Source: Haloprofundus salinisoli
Lineage (GTDB): Archaea; Halobacteriota; Halobacteria; Halobacteriales; Haloferacaceae
DNA: 64,000 nt
Reading direction: 5' to 3'
Assembly (NCBI RefSeq): GCF_020097815.1
Contig: NZ_CP083663.1
Span: 310,001 to 374,000 of the forward strand
Below the pieces are notes generated by a model. It did not search any database, was not told the DNA's origin, and saw only the letters and a program-made list of their open reading frames with translations. Both the position numbers and the translations under genes were made by a program. This document shows, piece by piece, positions 61,058 to 64,000 of this stretch (position 1 is its first letter; each line of letters opens with the position of its first letter).

Positions 61058-61867
61058 GTGATACATAATACCACACAAGGTGCGCTCGACGACATCAGCT
61101 ACCTCGCGCGCTCACATCACCGCGTACCTATGCTGGTGGCGCTCGCAACCCGTCCGCAGAGCGGGGCCAATCTACGTGAACTCTCGGACGTCTCGGCCTC
61201 GACCGTTCGACGGACGCTCCGCGAGTTCGAGGCGCGAAACTGGGTACACAGAAACGGCTTCCGGTACGAGGCGACGGAACTCGGCGTGTTCGTCGCCTCG
61301 GCAGTCGAGACGCTCGTCGAACAGATCGAGACGGAGCGAAAGCTTCGCGACCTCTGGCACTGGCTTCCGGGCGAGGAGAGCGACTTCGGGGTCGACACCT
61401 GCGTAGACGCCGTCGTCACCGTCGCCGAGTCGGACAACCCGTATCGACCGGTGAACCGGTTCGTCTCGCTGCTCCGAGAGACCGACCAGTTTCGGTTCGT
61501 CGGCGTCAATATCTCCCTGATCGAACCCTGCAAGGACGAGTTCCGAGAGTGGATTCTCGACGGGATGCGCGCGGAGATAATCGATCCGCCGAACGTCGCC
61601 CAGCACATCCTCGAAACGTACCCGGACCACTGTTCGGGACCGCTCGAAAGCGGCAATCTCAGCGTGAGAATACACGACGCTCTCCCGCCGTACGGCGTCT
61701 GTCTCTTCGACCACCGAGTGGGCGTCTGCGGCTACAACCACGACAGTGGAACGGTTCGAGTGTTGATAGACTCCGAGACCGTGGAGGCGCGCGAGTGGGC
61801 GGAGGTCGTGTACGAGTCGTACCGCCGCGAGAGTCGGCCGCTCCGTCGCGAGACGGTTCCGGAGTGA
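61058..61867 (+). CDS. FilR1-like winged-helix transcriptional regulator, GTG start
   Basis: 269 aa. N-terminal HTH (SYLARSHHRVPMLVALATRP, then SGANLRELSDVSASTVRRTLREFEARNWV) is followed by a linker and a C-terminal domain (about 105-265) resembling DUF1724/FilR1 middle domains of archaeal regulators: VNISLIEPCKDEFREWILDGMRAEIIDPPNVAQHILETYPD. The GTG at 61058 coincides with the start predicted from TATA at 61029. An ATG 22 codons upstream gives an unlikely basic leader. Target genes unknown. Confidence 0.83.
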   Translation: MIHNTTQGALDDISYLARSHHRVPMLVALATRPQSGANLRELSDVSASTVRRTLREFEARNWVHRNGFRYEATELGVFVASAVETLVEQIETERKLRDLWHWLPGEESDFGVDTCVDAVVTVAESDNPYRPVNRFVSLLRETDQFRFVGVNISLIEPCKDEFREWILDGMRAEIIDPPNVAQHILETYPDHCSGPLESGNLSVRIHDALPPYGVCLFDHRVGVCGYNHDSGTVRVLIDSETVEAREWAEVVYESYRRESRPLRRETVPE

Positions 61868-62018
61868 GTCATCGACACGCCCCGTCTCGTCTCCGAGCGT
61901 CGCCGCCGGGCGACTACCGGACAGTCGCCGCGCGGCGGTCAGTCGTTGCCCGACCGGCAACCGGTAGCTATCTCTCTGCGCCGGTCGTGTACTCCCCCGG
62001 CGAGAGGTGACGACAGCT

Positions 62019-62192
62019 ATGACACGCGCACACAAACTTGACTGCGAGTCGGCCGCCGCGGACTGCCGATTCATCGTTCAGTCGGAAGACGAGGCGGAAG
62101 CGATAGAACTGGCGAGGCGGCACATGCAGAACGTCCACGGCAGAGAGTACAACGACGAGGAACTCCGAACGGAGCATCTACAGGTCGTCTGA
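62019..62192 (+). CDS. DUF1059-family small protein
   Basis: 57 aa. HKLDCESAAADCRFIVQSEDEAEAIELARRHMQNVHGRE is the DUF1059 pattern with Cys pair (two Cys at about 8 and 15) and a conserved His. A small soluble protein that may bind a metal; function unknown. Met at 62019 with the frame opening at 62007 (MTTAMTR) as an alternative. Single gene. Confidence 0.85.
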   Translation: MTRAHKLDCESAAADCRFIVQSEDEAEAIELARRHMQNVHGREYNDEELRTEHLQVV

Positions 62193-62481
62193 GCGCTTTA
62201 TCGATCCGTCGCTCACGCGGCGATTTTTCCGTCTACGCGTCCCGAGGAGTCCCGTACACGGTCGACGTCTCGCGCACCGTCGACGACTGAACGGGCGTCG
62301 GCCGCTGCACGGCGTGCAGACGCTGCCGCGAGGACGCCGACTGCCCGAACGGCACGAGTTAGCTACCTATCCGCCGGGTTCGTCTTCTCTCTCGGCAGGG
62401 GGATGGACGTCCGACGCTCGGCGTCCCTCGGAGGTGTCGAAACCCGCGTTCGTCCACCGGCCATCGACGCAGGTGACAACG

Positions 62482-62976
62482 ATGGCAACAAAACAACCGG
62501 TAACAAGCGAACAGCAAGAACAGATCGAACACGAAACGAGACTGCGCAACGGGGCGCTGTTGATGGCGCTTTCGGGCGTCGCGTTCGTCGGTTACGGCGT
62601 CGTCTTCCTCTTCATGAACTTCGTCGGCAGCGGCTTCGAACTCGGCGTCGAGACGGTGGGCGGCTTCACGAAAGCCGAGCTCGACCCGACGGTCGCACAT
62701 TACATCAGCCACCTGCACGTCGCCACCGCGGCGTTCATCATCTCGACGGGCATCGCCGTGACCAGCCTCTCGTGGTTCGGGGTGCGGCAGCGACTCACGT
62801 GGGCGTGGGCGACGGCCATCGTCGCGGCCGTCGTCGGACTCGTCCTCGCACTGCCGATGCACTACACACCGGGTGCGTTCGAGCACGACTGGATTACGCA
62901 TCTCGGCCCGATTTACCTCGCGACCGTCGTCTTCGTCGTCGGTGCGGTGTTGGCGTACCTGGGCATGCGGTCGTAG
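62482..62976 (+). CDS. Four-helix haloarchaeal membrane protein
   Basis: 164 aa. Charged N-terminus, then four helices: LLMALSGVAFVGYGVVFLFMNF, AHYISHLHVATAAFIISTGIAV, TWAWATAIVAAVVGLVLALP and YLATVVFVVGAVLAYLGM. His/Asp residues occur at membrane edges (ISHLHVAT, HYTPGAFEHDW), possibly for heme or metal. Function unknown. Met at 62482 is within an open frame from 62314, but the leader is Arg/Ser-rich and unlike a protein. Confidence 0.78.
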   Translation: MATKQPVTSEQQEQIEHETRLRNGALLMALSGVAFVGYGVVFLFMNFVGSGFELGVETVGGFTKAELDPTVAHYISHLHVATAAFIISTGIAVTSLSWFGVRQRLTWAWATAIVAAVVGLVLALPMHYTPGAFEHDWITHLGPIYLATVVFVVGAVLAYLGMRS

Positions 62977-63073
62977 GACTCCGTGGTGGAGCTTCGACGG
63001 TCGAGAAAATGCGCCGGTCGCGACCGAGCAGACCGCAGGTCTGCGAGGGTCGGGCGGCGTACGACCGAAGGGA

Positions 63074-63143
63074 GTGCGCCGGCCGGGATTTGAACCGCCT
63101 GAACTTCGCTCGCTCCGTTCGCTCGTTCCGTGCTTCAAATCCC
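63074..63143 (-). repeat. tRNA-Gly-derived inverted-repeat module
   Basis: The segment from 63074 (GTGCGCCGGCCGGGATTTGA) is a copy of the acceptor/T-arm of tRNA-Gly as at 63218. GGGATTTGAA (63085-63094) is inverted as TTCAAATCCC (63134-63143) with 39 nt between, containing CTTCGCTCGCTCCGTTCGCT. A weaker GCGCCGGTCG copy lies at 63011. Structure parallels the tRNA-Arg module at 51537. Confidence 0.65.
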
Positions 63144-63217
63144 TCAGAGACGCAGTCACCGCTTCAGAGCCTCGCGGCGAGATGAAACTCGCCGCTCGGA
63201 TAGTAGAATCGAGGAAG

Positions 63218-63258
63218 TGCGCCGGCCGGGATTTGAACCCGGGCCATGAGCTTGGAAG
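63218..63258 (-). repeat. 3' fragment of tRNA-Gly (TCC), probable integration scar (att)
   Basis: Minus strand: anticodon loop CTTCCAA (reads TCC), 3' anticodon stem GCTCA, T-stem CCGGG/CCCGG with TTCAAAT, acceptor 3' strand CCGGCGC and A73. The 5' half of the tRNA is absent: beyond the loop (63259 on the plus strand) the sequence is unrelated. A 3' half starting at the anticodon loop is the usual core of archaeal tRNA-directed integrase sites. Confidence 0.75.
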
Positions 63259-63596
63259 GTCCAATGGAATGATAAGTGTGTGAACCAACCTATTTGTGAA
63301 CCTCATGGGCGAATAAGCCCACCACTCACAGACACACCTCGGAGACCGCCGCTCCACCCCTCATTTATCGGAACTGGCACATCCCTGAGTCACATGTGAT
63401 AACATCAACCAGCTACTTATATACCCGCCCAATAAGCCTCGTGCTTAGACCGACTCAATCAAACGAAAACGAGCGAACGCCAGTTTCTGTTTCCGATTCA
63501 GATCCTATCTCTGAGTGATGGGATTAAATGAGGCCACTTGGTTTTTGAGTTCGAGGTTATCGATTGGTCTCCTTTGGATTGTGTGACAAAACTCAT
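63259..63596. other. AT-richer intergenic DNA of a probable integrated element
   Basis: 338 bp, visibly lower in GC than the rest of the window (many T and A runs near 63390-63420 and 63520-63590). No gene is recognised. The minus-strand gene that follows has similar base composition. Interpreted as the left part of an integrated element starting at the tRNA-Gly fragment. Confidence 0.5.
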
Positions 63597-64000
63597 CTAT
63601 TCGAACGCCTCTCGAAGCGCTTTACCGGCGCGTTCATGTACATCGTTTGCTGCTTCAATCGCAGTGAAGGGATCCGCAAGTTGACTCATGTTTGCGAAGT
63701 CGTGAATCATATCTTCGTAATGAGTGTGATCGACAGGGACACCTGCATCGGCAAGCGCCCTTCCGTACGCGAATTGTTCAGTCCGAAGCGGATCATAACC
63801 GGTGGAGTACAGGGTTACTGGTGGAAGCTCGGCAAGAACTCGCTCGGGAGCCCGTAGCGGGGATGCCCGAAGGTTTGCCCCATCAATGTCGTCTCGGAGA
63901 TAGTGGTTCCAGAACCAGACCATTCCTCGAGTCGTCAGAAAGTAATTATCAGCGTTCAGCTCGTACGAGAGAGTGTCGAATCCGTGATTCGTCACCGGAT
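63597..64000 (-). CDS. Alpha/beta hydrolase (HSL-type esterase/lipase), C-terminal part
   Basis: At least 133 aa; open at the right window edge, so the start and the nucleophile elbow are outside. The C-terminal region is typical of HSL/acetyl-hydrolase family: PVTLYSTGYDPLRTEQFAYGRALADAGVPVDHTHYEDMIHDFANM, with the catalytic Asp in GYDPLR and the His in MIHDF. Codon use is distinctly AT-richer than in chromosomal neighbours, consistent with acquisition. It lies within the presumed integrated element beginning near 63259. Substrate unknown. Confidence 0.85.
   Translation of the reverse strand, partial: PVTNHGFDTLSYELNADNYFLTTRGMVWFWNHYLRDDIDGANLRASPLRAPERVLAELPPVTLYSTGYDPLRTEQFAYGRALADAGVPVDHTHYEDMIHDFANMSQLADPFTAIEAANDVHERAGKALREAFE

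Noticed and set aside
63564-63857. 97-aa plus-strand frame in the AT-richer region
   Set aside because: It is antisense to the esterase, which shows clear alpha/beta hydrolase motifs.
1-64000. CRISPR arrays or insertion sequences with transposase
   Set aside because: No evenly spaced direct repeats and no transposase or integrase reading frame were found in the window.

Overview
The window comes from a haloarchaeon (class Halobacteria). The evidence is high GC with strong GC3 bias, very acidic proteins, many twin-arginine (Tat) signal peptides, archaeal ribosomal proteins S3ae and S15, an archaeal-type SRP RNA, bacterio-opsin-activator (HTH-10) regulators, archaetidylserine synthase, halocyanin, a haloarchaeal glutamate-cysteine ligase and class III prepilin signals. 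Several genes look leaderless, with a TATA box 25-27 nt before the start codon. I cannot name the genus.

Layout. 1-4.7 kb: two Tat-exported subtilases whose promoters share a CCTAA/TTAGG palindrome. 4.8-8.1 kb: ADP-forming acyl-CoA synthetase and a DRTGG/P-loop partner, then an SDR pseudogene. 8.5-15.9 kb: small conserved proteins, a putative manganese transporter, YbaK-type deacylase, a Tat-exported DUF5602-like protein, thioredoxin reductase, and a JAMM protease with an FAD synthase. 15.9-22.5 kb: S1/OB/DHH nuclease, secreted phospholipase-D-like protein, HEAT-repeat protein, Dps, and a 53-aa protein whose promoter carries two iron-box-like repeats. 22.5-28.5 kb: DUF7504-like protein, old-yellow-enzyme, a 33-aa ten-cysteine protein divergent from a cysteine-tailed HxlR regulator, a thiolase/DUF35 pair that has lost its expected cysteines, and SRP RNA. 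28.6-33.3 kb: pssA, halocyanin, the coupled rps15-Cdc45/RecJ-like-pcc1-rps3ae operon, and tRNA-Ala.

33.5-40.6 kb holds a light/redox-type sensory island: two related PAS/GAF histidine kinases, a single-domain receiver and a receiver-GAF-Bat-HTH10 regulator. 40.9-51 kb is a type IV pilus-like locus: PilB ATPase, PilC and five overlapping prepilin-like genes, facing a sixth. 51.5-55.5 kb: tRNA-Arg with tRNA-derived debris and two near-duplicate tatA genes around a peroxiredoxin, an HD protein and an MFS carrier. 55.6-63 kb: zinc ribbon, PQQ propeller, O6-alkylguanine transferase, gshA, zinc alcohol dehydrogenase, FilR1-like regulator and small proteins. At about 63.26 kb a 3' fragment of tRNA-Gly marks the apparent edge of an integrated, more AT-rich element, which continues past the window with a partial esterase.

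Themes. Export is mainly Tat-dependent: five likely Tat substrates and two TatA paralogues. Thiol and metal handling recurs: gshA, trxB, 1-Cys peroxiredoxin, Dps, metal-box promoters, Cys-rich microprotein. The most unusual items are the Cys-rich microprotein/HxlR pair, the cysteine-less thiolase/DUF35 pair, the tRNA-derived inverted-repeat modules at three tRNA loci, and the six-member prepilin set.
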